This document shows, in pieces, positions 53,578 to 62,984 of a stretch of 64,000 bases of DNA. The notes beneath the pieces were generated by a model. It was not told the origin of the DNA. It was given only the letters and a program-made list of their open reading frames with translations, and searched no databases. The DNA is from CAXXOK01 sp963678055 (GTDB taxonomy: Bacteria > Bacillota > Clostridia > Christensenellales > Aristaeellaceae). Location: NCBI GenBank assembly GCA_963678055.1, contig OY782679.1, positions 1,302,001-1,366,000 on the forward strand, given 5' to 3'. Each line of letters begins with the position of its first letter. Position 1 is the stretch's first letter. Position numbers and translations under genes: made by a program.

Positions 53578-54363
53578 TTAGTTAGCGTCTGTCTCTGCGG
53601 TCAGTTCATCAATGGTCAGCAACGCTTCAGCCAGCGCAGTTTCCGAAGCTTCGAGCTTGGCATTGGCATTGGCCAGTCTGGATTCTGCCAGCGAAAGCTT
53701 GCCCTGGGTAAGCAGCAAGTTGCCGAGCTCGTTGTTCAGCTCGTTTTGCGCATCTTGTGCCGCGGCCTGGGCAGCGAGTAGCTCGGTTTGGTTATCGGCG
53801 AGAGTGGCTTGCGCTTCAGCCAGCTGGGTTTCCAGTTCAGCAATGCGCGCGGCATCGGCTTCCTGGGTCGTGGCTGTCGAGCTTTGCAGCTCATCCAGCG
53901 CTGCCTGGGTTTCAGTCAGCGTGGTCGTGGTTGCTGCGAGCGTTTCTTCACCTTTGGTTACTTTCTTTTGGGCGAGTGTTAACTGGCCTTCAAGCAGCGT
54001 CAATTTGCCCTGCAACGCGGTGAGTTCATCGGTTTTTGCGGCCAAATCGGATTCCACGGTGGATTGCGCGACTTTGGATGCGGCAAGTTCGGTTTCAAGC
54101 GTTACGGCGTTGGCTTCGGCTTCAGCTTTCGCGGTCGCCATTTCTTCGGCATTGGCTTCGGCTTCGGCCTTGGCGGTTGCCAATTCATCGGCTTCGGCCT
54201 GTACCATCGTAAGGCTTTCGCTGAGTTCATCTTTCTGGGCGGATAATTCGTTTTTATCCAATAGGGTGATAACGCCGAATACAATGGCCGCTACAAGGAC
54301 AATGCATAGTAGCACAATCAGCGGGGAAAGTTTCGATTTGTTGGCTGTGGATTTCTCAGACAT
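53578..54363 (-). CDS. Membrane-anchored coiled-coil protein
   Basis: 261-residue protein with a short cytoplasmic start, one membrane helix (PLIVLLCIVLVAAIVFGVI, about residues 14-32) and then a long Ala/Glu/Leu/Thr-rich coiled coil to the end. The stretch ELATAKAEAEANAEEMATAKAEAEANA contains a tandem repeat (ATAKAEAEANA twice), also visible as a DNA repeat. The coil points outward if the helix acts as a signal anchor. ACGGAGGGAAATCT precedes the ATG at 54363. It is divergent from moxR; no known function. Composition alone does not identify a family. Confidence 0.85.
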   Translation of the reverse strand: MSEKSTANKSKLSPLIVLLCIVLVAAIVFGVITLLDKNELSAQKDELSESLTMVQAEADELATAKAEAEANAEEMATAKAEAEANAVTLETELAASKVAQSTVESDLAAKTDELTALQGKLTLLEGQLTLAQKKVTKGEETLAATTTTLTETQAALDELQSSTATTQEADAARIAELETQLAEAQATLADNQTELLAAQAAAQDAQNELNNELGNLLLTQGKLSLAESRLANANAKLEASETALAEALLTIDELTAETDAN

Positions 54364-54466
54364 AGATTTCCCTCCGTATTCAAATTCATTTAGAACATCA
54401 TTTTCTTTATTATACCATGAACGGCTTGAAAGGCAAATGAGGATTGTTAAAACTTTTGTTACAGTA

Positions 54467-54495
54467 TTGTAAATACCTATTAAATAAGATATACT
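54467..54495 (+). promoter_or_regulatory. Promoter of moxR-DUF58-transglutaminase
   Basis: TTGTAA, 17 bases, TATACT, 38 bases before the moxR ATG. Confidence 0.65.
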
Positions 54496-54532
54496 AATAC
54501 GGCACATTTAGTATGAAAAGAGGCCATATTTT

Positions 54533-55480
54533 ATGCTCAATCCAAGGCAGATCATCAGTGCTTTGAAACAAAATATCGGGCGTGTGATCGTCGGCAAAGA
54601 GGAAGCGATTGAGTTAGCCCTGATTGCCATGCTCTGCAAAGGGCATGTGCTTATTGAAGACGTCCCCGGCACAGGCAAAACCACCATGGTTTCCAGCCTG
54701 GCCAAGTCGCTTGATTGCAGCTTTAACCGCATCCAGTTCACGCCGGACGTTGTGCCTAGCGATGTTACGGGCTTTACGATGGTGAATTTTAAGACGGGGG
54801 AACTGGAATTCCACCCCGGCGCGGTGATGTGCCAGATCGTTCTGGCAGATGAAATCAACCGTACGTCACCCAAAACCCAGTCCTCGCTCTTGGAGGTCAT
54901 GGAGGAGTTTCAGGTGACCGTCGACAGCGTAACCCATCCGCTGCCCAAGCCGTTTATGGTGCTGGCAACGCAAAACCCCGGCGAGTTCGTAGGTACGTAT
55001 CCGCTGCCTGAGGCGCAGATGGACCGCTTTTTCCTGCGTATATCCATGGGATATCCGACTTTGGAAGAGGAAATGGCGGTTCTGGACCGCTTTTCCGGTA
55101 GCGAAAAGCCGCAGGACAGCCTCCAGCCCGTGTGCTCTGCGGAGGATGTAATCGCCATGCAGGACATGATAGGCACGGTGTATTGCTCCAAGGAAGTGCG
55201 CCACTATGTTGCCAATATCGCCGCGATGACCCGCACGCATCCCTCGTTGCAGCTGGGCGTTTCTACGCGCGGCTCGATTGCGCTAATCCGCGGCGCGCAG
55301 GCCTGCGCGCTGCTCAATGACCGCGATTATATTCTGCCGGAAGATGTACAGCGCATGGCGCTGCCGGTACTGTCTCACCGCGTGCTGCCCAACCCTGAAG
55401 CCAAGATGAAAGGGATCACCTCCGACCGCATTTTGATCGCCGTGATGGAAAACGTTCCTGTTCCCATCCGCCTTTCATAA
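54533..55480 (+). CDS. MoxR-family AAA+ ATPase
   Basis: 315-residue AAA+ chaperone-like ATPase. Walker A is EDVPGTGKTTMV, Walker B VLADEINRTSPKTQ, sensor 1 VLATQNPGEFVGTYPLPEAQ, and the lid segment STRGSIALIRGAQACAL is present. MoxR proteins usually work with DUF58 proteins in the maturation or assembly of exported or metal-binding enzymes; the DUF58 gene follows 21 bases downstream. Confidence 0.95.
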   Translation: MLNPRQIISALKQNIGRVIVGKEEAIELALIAMLCKGHVLIEDVPGTGKTTMVSSLAKSLDCSFNRIQFTPDVVPSDVTGFTMVNFKTGELEFHPGAVMCQIVLADEINRTSPKTQSSLLEVMEEFQVTVDSVTHPLPKPFMVLATQNPGEFVGTYPLPEAQMDRFFLRISMGYPTLEEEMAVLDRFSGSEKPQDSLQPVCSAEDVIAMQDMIGTVYCSKEVRHYVANIAAMTRTHPSLQLGVSTRGSIALIRGAQACALLNDRDYILPEDVQRMALPVLSHRVLPNPEAKMKGITSDRILIAVMENVPVPIRLS

Positions 55481-55501
55481 TAACGGCAGAAGGACGATAG
55501 C

Positions 55502-56659
55502 ATGAAATCGACGCTGACGACCCTGGGTGTGAGCTTCGGCTTTTTACTTGTGAGTGCCCTGTCAATGGGTAACCGCATGTATCTTCTGCTTGCGCTTGTT
55601 ATCATTATCGCCTGGGTGCTGGCATATATCAGCATCCGCATGGCGGAAAAAACGGTCCGTGTTTCACACGGGCTGAACAATACCCGCGTCAACCGCGGGG
55701 AAAGCGTTGCTATGCAGGTTTCTGTGTCCCACAGAAGCCTGTTACCCATTGCGCCGGTCAAGCTGAAAATGCGGGCAACGCGTAACACGCCTGCCGGTGT
55801 GCTGCACCTGACCGAGCTTGGGCACCGCACACAGAAAGTAGCCTATCAGTTTGCTGCCGAACATATCGGCGCGATGATTCCCGGTGTAGAAAGCTTTACC
55901 GTCAGCGATGTGTTCGGGTTTTTCAAAAAAGAGCATGTGCCCGACAATTCAACGGGAGAGCTGCTGGTACTGCCGGTGCCTTTCGAAGTGGAACCGCTGA
56001 CCTTCGCCCCCGGGGACATGGGGGTGGAAACCATGAAACGCGCCATGGAAGATCCATCCAGCCCAAGCGACTTCCGGGCGTATCAGCAGGGTGATCCCCT
56101 CAAGCGGATACACTGGAAAATGTCAGCGCGGAAACAGGAGATTATGATCCGCCAGTTTGAGGAACCCGCCCTGCCGGATGCGCTGGTACTGATGGATATG
56201 TCACCGCCGCGCCTGCCCCCGGCTATGGATGAAAGCAAGCTGGCCTATTTGCAGGATGCGGTACTGGAAACCGCCGCATCGGTCGTGAAATGCCAGATCA
56301 ACCTTGAAAACCCGGTTCGTCTGCCGCTGGCCGGTGACCGGCCTATGGAGTACATGGGCACGATGGGCTTGCCCATATTGCTGGAAGAACTGGCGCGTTG
56401 CAAATTCAACGAGGCAGAGAAGTTCGAACGCTTTTTGCTGATGCATATGGTGGACCTGCGACAAACCGGCGCGGTTGTTATCATCACAACACGGCTGACA
56501 AGCGTACTGGTAGATTTAATCGGTCGCATGAAGCGCATGGGACCCAATGTGAGATTGTATCTGGTCAGTTATGAGACGAAGGACCCGACCATACAGGATT
56601 TAGTCGCCAGATTGCAGCATCGTAGTGTGGATGTAAATTACGTATCCCCGCAGGGATAG
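55502..56659 (+). CDS. DUF58 protein
   Basis: 385-residue protein with two N-terminal membrane helices, an immunoglobulin-like domain and the DUF58 (VWA-like) core marked by FRAYQQGDPLKRIHWKMSAR and MIRQFEEP. The MIDAS-like region is DALVLMDMSPPRLP. It forms the middle part of the MoxR-DUF58-transglutaminase set. The function of this set in Bacillota is unclear, but it probably concerns envelope proteins. Confidence 0.92.
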   Translation: MKSTLTTLGVSFGFLLVSALSMGNRMYLLLALVIIIAWVLAYISIRMAEKTVRVSHGLNNTRVNRGESVAMQVSVSHRSLLPIAPVKLKMRATRNTPAGVLHLTELGHRTQKVAYQFAAEHIGAMIPGVESFTVSDVFGFFKKEHVPDNSTGELLVLPVPFEVEPLTFAPGDMGVETMKRAMEDPSSPSDFRAYQQGDPLKRIHWKMSARKQEIMIRQFEEPALPDALVLMDMSPPRLPPAMDESKLAYLQDAVLETAASVVKCQINLENPVRLPLAGDRPMEYMGTMGLPILLEELARCKFNEAEKFERFLLMHMVDLRQTGAVVIITTRLTSVLVDLIGRMKRMGPNVRLYLVSYETKDPTIQDLVARLQHRSVDVNYVSPQG

Positions 56660-56671
56660 ATTGGAACAGGC

Positions 56672-59074
56672 ATGAAGAAGCTACATTTCCTCAGGAGAGA
56701 ACCGCTCACGCATTGCGGCGTGGCTTTTTTGCTTGCCTGCGGCCTGATACTGCCCATGCTGATGGCCATGAACCTGTCGGCCCATATTGCAAGCGCACTG
56801 CTGCTTAGCGTAGCGATCATTTTCATATTGTCCGTATTTTCATCCAATCGTAAATCCATGCTGGTTTTCTGGGTGATTGTCGCGTTTTTTGTCGTGCTGC
56901 AGTTCTTTTTACCTCGTATGGGTATATTCGGTAGTTGGCTGGAAGGCTTTAAGGCAGTCGGGCTGTATTTTGCAGCCAACCGTGTCGTTTTGCCGCTGTA
57001 CGGCTCAGATGCGGCGTTCCTGTTTGCGGTGTTTGTCTCCGTAATCAGCTTTTTAGTCACCAAACGCGGGGTGGGTTTTCTACCTATGGCCCTGATGACG
57101 GTGCTGGCACTGTTTGGGCTGTGGAGCCTGGGTAAAGCCGGGTATCTGTGGTTTATCGCACCGGCACTGATTGCGATTCTTTTGCAAATGAGCATTGAGG
57201 CGCATGACCGCATAAACATACTGAGCGTTATACCGATGGCGCTGATCGTTGTCGTGCTGGCTTTGCTGATTTTGCCGACAGGCAAGGTAACGGTCGGTTT
57301 TATGGAAAAAACAGCCAGCGATCTGAAACAGCGAATTTCCGACTATTTGTTCTTTACAGAGCCGCGCAATGTTTTTACCATCGGCAATTACGGCTACTAT
57401 CCCATGGGAAACGGGCAGCTTGGCGGCCCGGCAGAACCCAGCGATTATCCCGTCATGACCGTCAAAACCAGCGGGAAAACCCTGTTGCGTGCCATAGTTA
57501 AGGATGAATATACCGGCCGTGGGTTCCGCGATACCTCAAGCGCTAAACGCTATCTGTATATCAATCCTCGCTGGCGAGCGCAGCGGCTGAAAGCATTTTT
57601 AGAGGAGTATCCAAACGAAACTGTACGCAAGGCTAGCATGTTGATGAACGTGAAGGCCATCACCGTGCAAATGCAAAACAATGCCGTATCCACGGTGTTT
57701 ACGCCGCTGTTTTTACGCGATGTGAGCATGGCGGGGGATATGGTGCCTTACTTTAACGATGCCAGCGAGCTGTTTATCACGCGCGATTTGCAAAACGGTG
57801 ACCGCTACAGCGTATTCGCGCCTGTCTTTGAAGGCGGCGACGAGGGTCTCGGCACGCTGGTGAATGCCGCATCCGGTACGGAAGACAAGTATTACCAAGA
57901 GTTTTATGACTTGTACACGCGCTTGCCCGGGCATTTGGAACAAAAGCTGTTTGATGATGTTTTTAATATCGTAACCAACGCGCAAACGAAGTACGATCAA
58001 GCACTCACGCTGATGAACTACCTGAAAAAGTATTATCGCTATACCTTAACGCCGGACGAACCGCCGGAGAATCAGGATTTCGTTACCTATTTCCTGTACA
58101 TCGAAAAAGAAGGGTATTGCACCTACTTTGCCTCGGCGTTAACGGTCATGTGCCGTATTGCCGGTCTGCCGGCACGCTATGTGGAAGGTTTTTTAGCACA
58201 GCCGTCTTCCGATGGATTCGCGTATGTAACGGGTTTGGAAGCCCATGCCTGGACGGAAGTTTATTTCGAAGGGTTTGGATGGGTACCGTTTGATGCCACA
58301 CCTGGTCAAAATGATAGCAGCGAACCGCCACCCAACCAGGATCCTGAACCGACTCCAACACCCGAACCTACAGCGGAGCCGGATCAAAACAGTGATCTTC
58401 CTACACCCACACCGCAGCCCAATGAAAACCCAGACAATCAGGACACGCCGGAACCCAGCGTGGAACCGGATCCGCAGGACGAACCTGAAAAAGACGATAC
58501 AAACAACAATGCGTTCCCATGGTGGATTCTGCTTGTAGTAGCGCTGATCGCTGCATCCATTGCGCGTGTTATGCTGCGGATGCCCGATCGTATCGCGCTG
58601 AGGCAGCAAACGGACAAAGAAAAGGTGTTTGTATACGGCGCGGCCACGGCCAGATTGCTCGGGATAGCTAACTATGCGCCTAAAACGGGCGAGACGCCCC
58701 TGAGCTTTGCCAAACGGGTGGACACCGTGCACTACTACCAAAAACAAATCACACCGCTGTGGCGCATTCTGTCGCTTTCCAACTATAGTCGCTTACAACC
58801 GGGCCCCCAGCAAACCCAAAAAGCACGGGAAACCTATCATGCCATCTATCAGGAAACCAAACCGCTGCGAAAGCTGCGCTTCCTGATGGCGCTACTGGTT
58901 TCCCAACGCTTCTATACGGCGCTTGATACCGCGCTTACGCATGAGGAACCCAAACCGCTATACCGCTGGAATCCTCGCAGTCTGAAAACCCTGCGCCAGG
59001 GCTCCGGTGACAAGTCCGCTGCTGCAAAGAGAAAAACGAAACCGGCACGCAGTAGAAAGAGAAAGCGTACCTGA
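56672..59074 (+). CDS. TgpA-like membrane transglutaminase
   Basis: 800-residue membrane protein: about seven N-terminal helices (to about residue 210), an extracellular part with the transglutaminase core, a Pro/Glu/Thr-rich linker (about 550-610), one helix (WWILLVVALIAASIARVML) and a basic cytoplasmic tail. The catalytic triad reads C483 (EGYCTYFAS), H525 (AHAWTEVYF) and D541 (FDATPG). It is likely to act on surface proteins or peptides outside the cell. The tail KRKTKPARSRKRKRT is strongly basic. The start follows DUF58 by 12 bases. Confidence 0.92.
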   Translation: MKKLHFLRREPLTHCGVAFLLACGLILPMLMAMNLSAHIASALLLSVAIIFILSVFSSNRKSMLVFWVIVAFFVVLQFFLPRMGIFGSWLEGFKAVGLYFAANRVVLPLYGSDAAFLFAVFVSVISFLVTKRGVGFLPMALMTVLALFGLWSLGKAGYLWFIAPALIAILLQMSIEAHDRINILSVIPMALIVVVLALLILPTGKVTVGFMEKTASDLKQRISDYLFFTEPRNVFTIGNYGYYPMGNGQLGGPAEPSDYPVMTVKTSGKTLLRAIVKDEYTGRGFRDTSSAKRYLYINPRWRAQRLKAFLEEYPNETVRKASMLMNVKAITVQMQNNAVSTVFTPLFLRDVSMAGDMVPYFNDASELFITRDLQNGDRYSVFAPVFEGGDEGLGTLVNAASGTEDKYYQEFYDLYTRLPGHLEQKLFDDVFNIVTNAQTKYDQALTLMNYLKKYYRYTLTPDEPPENQDFVTYFLYIEKEGYCTYFASALTVMCRIAGLPARYVEGFLAQPSSDGFAYVTGLEAHAWTEVYFEGFGWVPFDATPGQNDSSEPPPNQDPEPTPTPEPTAEPDQNSDLPTPTPQPNENPDNQDTPEPSVEPDPQDEPEKDDTNNNAFPWWILLVVALIAASIARVMLRMPDRIALRQQTDKEKVFVYGAATARLLGIANYAPKTGETPLSFAKRVDTVHYYQKQITPLWRILSLSNYSRLQPGPQQTQKARETYHAIYQETKPLRKLRFLMALLVSQRFYTALDTALTHEEPKPLYRWNPRSLKTLRQGSGDKSAAAKRKTKPARSRKRKRT

Positions 59075-59108
59075 TCATGCGCGCTTTACGCCCTCTAGTG
59101 CAGATTGA

Positions 59109-59148
59109 AAAATGCAAGGGGAAAATTCCCAATTTCCCCTTGCATTTT
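59109..59148 (+). terminator. Terminator after the transglutaminase gene
   Basis: Sixteen-bp perfect stem AAAATGCAAGGGGAAA / TTTCCCCTTGCATTTT with a short loop. Confidence 0.9.
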
Positions 59149-59168
59149 GCGCGATACTCATGTATCAT
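59140..59168 (+). promoter_or_regulatory. tRNA-Thr promoter
   Basis: TTGCAT, 17 bases, TATCAT, 11 bases before the tRNA; the -35 box lies in the descending arm of the terminator hairpin. Confidence 0.65.
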
Positions 59169-59179
59169 ATCATCGTTGC

Positions 59180-59255
<76 letters not shown>

Positions 59256-59259
59256 CATC

Positions 59260-59295
59260 AAAACCCTGTATCCATAACGGATACAGGGTTTTTAC
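59260..59295 (+). terminator. Terminator of tRNA-Thr
   Basis: Fourteen-bp stem (AAAACCCTGTATCC / GGATACAGGGTTTT), five-base loop, then a T run. Confidence 0.92.
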
Positions 59296-59336
59296 TTTTT
59301 TAAACAAAAACTTGTAGAATGGTAAGCCAGCTTATA

Positions 59337-59375
59337 ACAAAAGCGTCAGTTCTCAAGGAGCGCTGACGCTTTTGT
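59337..59375 (-). terminator. Terminator of the metal-permease operon
   Basis: Thirteen-bp stem ACAAAAGCGTCAG / CTGACGCTTTTGT with a 13-base loop; on the minus strand the descending arm ends in TTTTGTT. It lies 50 bases past the DUF1980 gene. Confidence 0.8.
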
Positions 59376-59424
59376 GCTTGGAATAACGATAACTTGCAAA
59401 ACGAGTTGGACAAAAATATGGTGA

Positions 59425-60195
59425 TTAGTAGGCGTACACATACGGCACTTCGGGCGGGGGGCTGTCTTCAACCGTATCCACGATAATCCTAAGCTCCTGA
59501 TACTCCTCCATATCGACCATGGCAAGCGTACCCGTGACAGATACCCAGTCGCCTTCTGTAAGCGTGTCAATTTGATCGTACTGGCAGGGGAAGCCGATGG
59601 AATACATATCCGCTACACAGCAAGTGATCAGATCTCGGGTGGGAGCAAAACAATCGCTTGCAAGATAGGGGGTGTTGATAACGACTTGCCCCATTGTGCG
59701 AATTGTATAGCCTAAAAACGGCGTTGGATCATTATAGATTTCTGCCATCCAGAAATACGTTTCTGCTTCCATGATGGTAATCGTTTGATCGGCCTTGTTG
59801 TACCCGTGAATGACTCTTCCGAAGTATACAGGCGTTGTCATTGTATAGGTTTCCTCAAAATAGGCTAAATCGTTGAACTCGCTGCCATAAGAGCCCTGGC
59901 TTTCAGGCGCTTGCCAAAGCCCCTGGTCATAGGTGGATGCAGCCAGCAAGAGTAATGGTATAATCAGCACCGTTAAGTGCATATACCGCCGGGTATGCGT
60001 TAGCTTGAAAACCTTGGTGAAGCTGTAACTTCCCATCAGCAGGAACAACACCGCTGCGAAATACAGATAGGGGAGTGTTCTTGGCGTTACATAATACTGA
60101 TAGTTCCGTGTTATGGAGAGCCAAAGAAACGCAAGTCCTGTAAGGGTCTCCAATAGGCCTTGGATCAGCTGTGCCGGGTTGATATATCGTTTCAT
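59425..60195 (-). CDS. TIGR03943/DUF1980 family membrane protein
   Basis: 256-residue protein with about three or four N-terminal helices and a soluble C-terminal half. The family signature is RDLITCCVADMYSIGFPC, with a conserved CC pair, followed by an OB-like segment (GDWVSVTGTLAMVDMEEYQE). Members nearly always accompany a DUF318-type permease and are often predicted to be in zinc regulons, sometimes with a CobW-type GTPase. Its ATG overlaps the permease stop (ATGA), so the two are coupled. Confidence 0.9.
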   Translation of the reverse strand: MKRYINPAQLIQGLLETLTGLAFLWLSITRNYQYYVTPRTLPYLYFAAVLFLLMGSYSFTKVFKLTHTRRYMHLTVLIIPLLLLAASTYDQGLWQAPESQGSYGSEFNDLAYFEETYTMTTPVYFGRVIHGYNKADQTITIMEAETYFWMAEIYNDPTPFLGYTIRTMGQVVINTPYLASDCFAPTRDLITCCVADMYSIGFPCQYDQIDTLTEGDWVSVTGTLAMVDMEEYQELRIIVDTVEDSPPPEVPYVYAY

Positions 60196-61817
60196 GCAAT
60201 CAATCCTCCCAGCCCAAGCGAGAAGGCAAGGTATACCACGACGAAGCTTACAGCAAAGGTAACGATGAGCAGCTTAATCATGAAGTGCTTGGTGAAGCTG
60301 GCCGACATCAGAATCATGTTCTTAACATCGATCATCGGACCGAAAACCATAAAACCCATCACCGCGCCAATTGGCAGCGATGCACCCATGTTTCTGCCTA
60401 CAACCGCGTCAGAGGAGGAGCATAGGGACAGGAAGAATGCAAGAGCCATCATCACCAGCATAGAAATGGCCAGATCCGAAATCTGCATCGCCATGATTCG
60501 GCTGCCCATGACCAATTGCAACACGGTGGATACTCCGATGCCGATCAACAGAAAGCGGAACACCTCAAAAAACTCCGCTTGAAAATGTGTAAGCAAGGCT
60601 TTCAGCTTTCCAATAACGGTGCTTTTTTCGTGTGGTTCGGTGTGATGATGTCCACAGTCGCAGGTCTCGCCATCATGGTGGTGGTGATGATCATGGTTGT
60701 GATCATGATGGTGGTCATGGGACGCCGAATGGCTATGCTCAATCCCGCAGGCACAAACCGGCGCGGTCGCACCTGCAAGCAAGACCTGTTTTTTCTCCCT
60801 TGCAAAGAACAAACCGATGATTATCGAGCAAACGATACCAAAGCCCATGCGCGTCAGCATAATAGGCACGCTGCCACCAAACGCATAGTAGGTGGAAAGC
60901 AAAACCACGGGGTTGATAATAGGGGCAGCAATCATGAACGTAACTGCGGCTGGCAGCGGTACACCTTTGCGCAAGAGACTCCTGAACACCGGTATTGAAG
61001 CACAATCGCAAATCGGAAGCAGAAAGCCGCCCAGTACGCCAAATATCATGCCACCTAAGTGGCTTTTGGGGAAAATCCGCTGTAGCAGATCGGCGGGCAC
61101 AAATACCTGAATCGCAGAAGAAAGCAAGATGCCGAGCATAAGGAACGGCAGCGCTTGCAAATAGGTGCCAAGGAAGGTTGCCATCGTATCCGGTACGGTA
61201 TAGTTTAGCGTATGAAGCGCGAAAAACAGTAGGGCGATGATAGCAGCGAGTATCAGTACTTGCAGGCCTCGCCGGGTATCGCGACGATGGAGCGCTTTGG
61301 CTACTTGCGTGGTGTTTTCATACGAAATGAGCTTGATGTTCGGTTGTACCGGCAATACGCGATGGTAAAGTTTACGCAGTTCACGGCGCTGTGCTTGCGG
61401 CACGGCAAGTATGTCGCATTGGGCGAGTTGTGCTCTTTTATCCGTATCGTTTATGGCGGGCAGAATAGCGTCTCTATCAGCGCAGTAGATCATACGTTTT
61501 AACTTGCAACTGCGCTGAAAACTCGACTGCTGGCTGATCTGCAGCAACTGCTCAATCGGCCGGTCGCCCCAGTCCAGCCATACGGCATCATGGGTTTCGT
61601 ATTCCATCCGTATAGCAATCTCTCGTCCGGCGTCCTTCGGCGTGATGTGGACTGGAAGTCGACAGTCGGTTTCCGTGCCCTCATTCATTAGCAAGGTATC
61701 GTCCATGAACGTAACATACAGTGGGGTTTTTGCTTGAGAAAATTGATGATAGAAAGCCAATCGGTATTGTGCATCAGCACCGCAAAGCACATAAACGGGG
61801 ATCTTTTTGTTGTGCAT
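60192..61817 (-). CDS. DUF318-type permease fused to a degenerate G3E GTPase-like domain
   Basis: 541-residue protein. Residues 1-165 resemble a G3E (CobW/COG0523) domain in layout: IPVYVLCG where the P-loop begins, MIYCADRDAI where the second strand should be, and QLAQCDILAVPQAQ where QiafAD and NKxD sit; but the GxxGxGKT lysine and NKxD are gone, so it should not hydrolyse GTP. The rest is a permease with about ten helices, the motif GGFLLPICDCASIPVFRSLL and, in the central loop, a metal-binding stretch (CACGIEHSHSASHDHHHDHN, more His, then CDCGHHH). GAGGAGACTATACC precedes the ATG. Confidence 0.85.
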   Translation of the reverse strand: MHNKKIPVYVLCGADAQYRLAFYHQFSQAKTPLYVTFMDDTLLMNEGTETDCRLPVHITPKDAGREIAIRMEYETHDAVWLDWGDRPIEQLLQISQQSSFQRSCKLKRMIYCADRDAILPAINDTDKRAQLAQCDILAVPQAQRRELRKLYHRVLPVQPNIKLISYENTTQVAKALHRRDTRRGLQVLILAAIIALLFFALHTLNYTVPDTMATFLGTYLQALPFLMLGILLSSAIQVFVPADLLQRIFPKSHLGGMIFGVLGGFLLPICDCASIPVFRSLLRKGVPLPAAVTFMIAAPIINPVVLLSTYYAFGGSVPIMLTRMGFGIVCSIIIGLFFAREKKQVLLAGATAPVCACGIEHSHSASHDHHHDHNHDHHHHHDGETCDCGHHHTEPHEKSTVIGKLKALLTHFQAEFFEVFRFLLIGIGVSTVLQLVMGSRIMAMQISDLAISMLVMMALAFFLSLCSSSDAVVGRNMGASLPIGAVMGFMVFGPMIDVKNMILMSASFTKHFMIKLLIVTFAVSFVVVYLAFSLGLGGLIA

Positions 61818-61846
61818 GGTATAGTCTCCTCAACACGTACAGTACG

Positions 61847-62836
61847 CTATATTTGTCCGGTATAATTGCAGCATGAGCAACCTGAACCAAAGCAGCATGA
61901 ACACACACCGGGATTGTTAAGCATCCACTGATCCCAGTCAAAATTCTCGTCAATGCCATTTTGGGGGTCGACGGGTGATGATACGATAAAACTGTTTGTT
62001 TTTACCTTGGGTAGTTCTTCTGTATTGACGATGGCACTTTGTGCAAACAGCTTTGCTTGCACTTCCGCGGTGGCCATACCATCTACATTCAAGCCGTTTT
62101 GACGCTGAAACATCATGACACGATCTATGCAGGTTTGGTTGTAACTTTCATTCATGTTCGATCCGGCGCGGTAGTATCCCAGTTCCATCAGGCGTTCCTT
62201 GAGTGCTACGACATCGCTGCCTGTATTGCCTCGGTAGAGCAGGCGGTAGTTTAAAATATCAGGGGTGTACTCGGTCATTGTGAGGTAATCCCGCATGGCA
62301 TACCCTTGGTAGTCTCCGTATGCAATCTCCCAAAACACCTCTCCCTGCGCCAGCACGGTTACCAGGCTGCGGTTGGGAATGCGGGCAAGAATAGTTGCGC
62401 CAGCGTTTGCCTGATTGCGCAAATTGAGCGGGCCGACTTCAGTCGTTACCTGCGCGATGGATGCTTCGTCTGTCGTGTCTGAGGAAGCGAGATTCTCGCT
62501 ATCATCGGTCTGTGCTGTGATTTCCGTATCTGTATCGGAGTCGACGAGCGTTAAAAACTCACGCATTGCGTATCCCTGTAAGTTCTCATACTGAATTTCC
62601 CAAAACACATCCCCCTGATTGATAACCGTGACCAAACTGCCATTGGGGATATAGCGAAGGATGGTTGCATCAGCTTGCGGCAAGCTTCGCATATTGAGCG
62701 GCCCCCGCTGGGTCGTCACCTGGGCAACAAGCGATGAGGATGAACTGCTGTCAATTTCATCGCCGGTCGCCATGCCAAAAAAGCAAATTGTTATTAGCAA
62801 CAAGAGCAAGAACAAAACAAGCTTGTGATTCATCAT
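61847..62836 (-). CDS. Exported SH3b / peptidoglycan-binding protein with Cys-cluster tail
   Basis: 329-residue protein. A signal peptide or anchor (LVLFLLLLLITICFFGMATG) is followed by two bacterial SH3 domains (each with GPLNMRS or GPLNLRN and FWEIQYENLQGYAMREFLTL-like ends), then a peptidoglycan-binding domain (LKERLMELGYYRAGSN, GLNVDGMATAEVQAKLF). The last 25 residues hold six cysteines (GVCSCCFGSGCSCCNYTGQI), a likely metal site. It sits 29 bases upstream of the permease gene, so wall binding may be combined with metal capture. GGAGG lies ten bases before the first ATG. Confidence 0.85.
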   Translation of the reverse strand: MMNHKLVLFLLLLLITICFFGMATGDEIDSSSSSSLVAQVTTQRGPLNMRSLPQADATILRYIPNGSLVTVINQGDVFWEIQYENLQGYAMREFLTLVDSDTDTEITAQTDDSENLASSDTTDEASIAQVTTEVGPLNLRNQANAGATILARIPNRSLVTVLAQGEVFWEIAYGDYQGYAMRDYLTMTEYTPDILNYRLLYRGNTGSDVVALKERLMELGYYRAGSNMNESYNQTCIDRVMMFQRQNGLNVDGMATAEVQAKLFAQSAIVNTEELPKVKTNSFIVSSPVDPQNGIDENFDWDQWMLNNPGVCSCCFGSGCSCCNYTGQI

Positions 62837-62984
62837 TGTAATATAACCTCCATTTGGAGAGGAAAGAGCGGTCAGACAAACGCCGTATTTGCCTACTGAC
62901 GATATGTGCTACAGAAATGTGTAATGCAAAAATCTGACTGTCTATGCTCTTTTTAAACGAAAAGCAACGCACTGAATGTGCGGC

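Noticed and set aside
54085..54190. Short direct repeats taken as a possible CRISPR or satellite array
   Set aside because: They encode the repeated ATAKAEAEANA units of the coiled-coil protein; no regular spacers.
53612..54472. 286-residue plus-strand frame, Ser/Ala/Val-rich
   Set aside because: Exact complement of the Ala/Glu-rich coiled-coil gene; its composition follows from that gene's codons.
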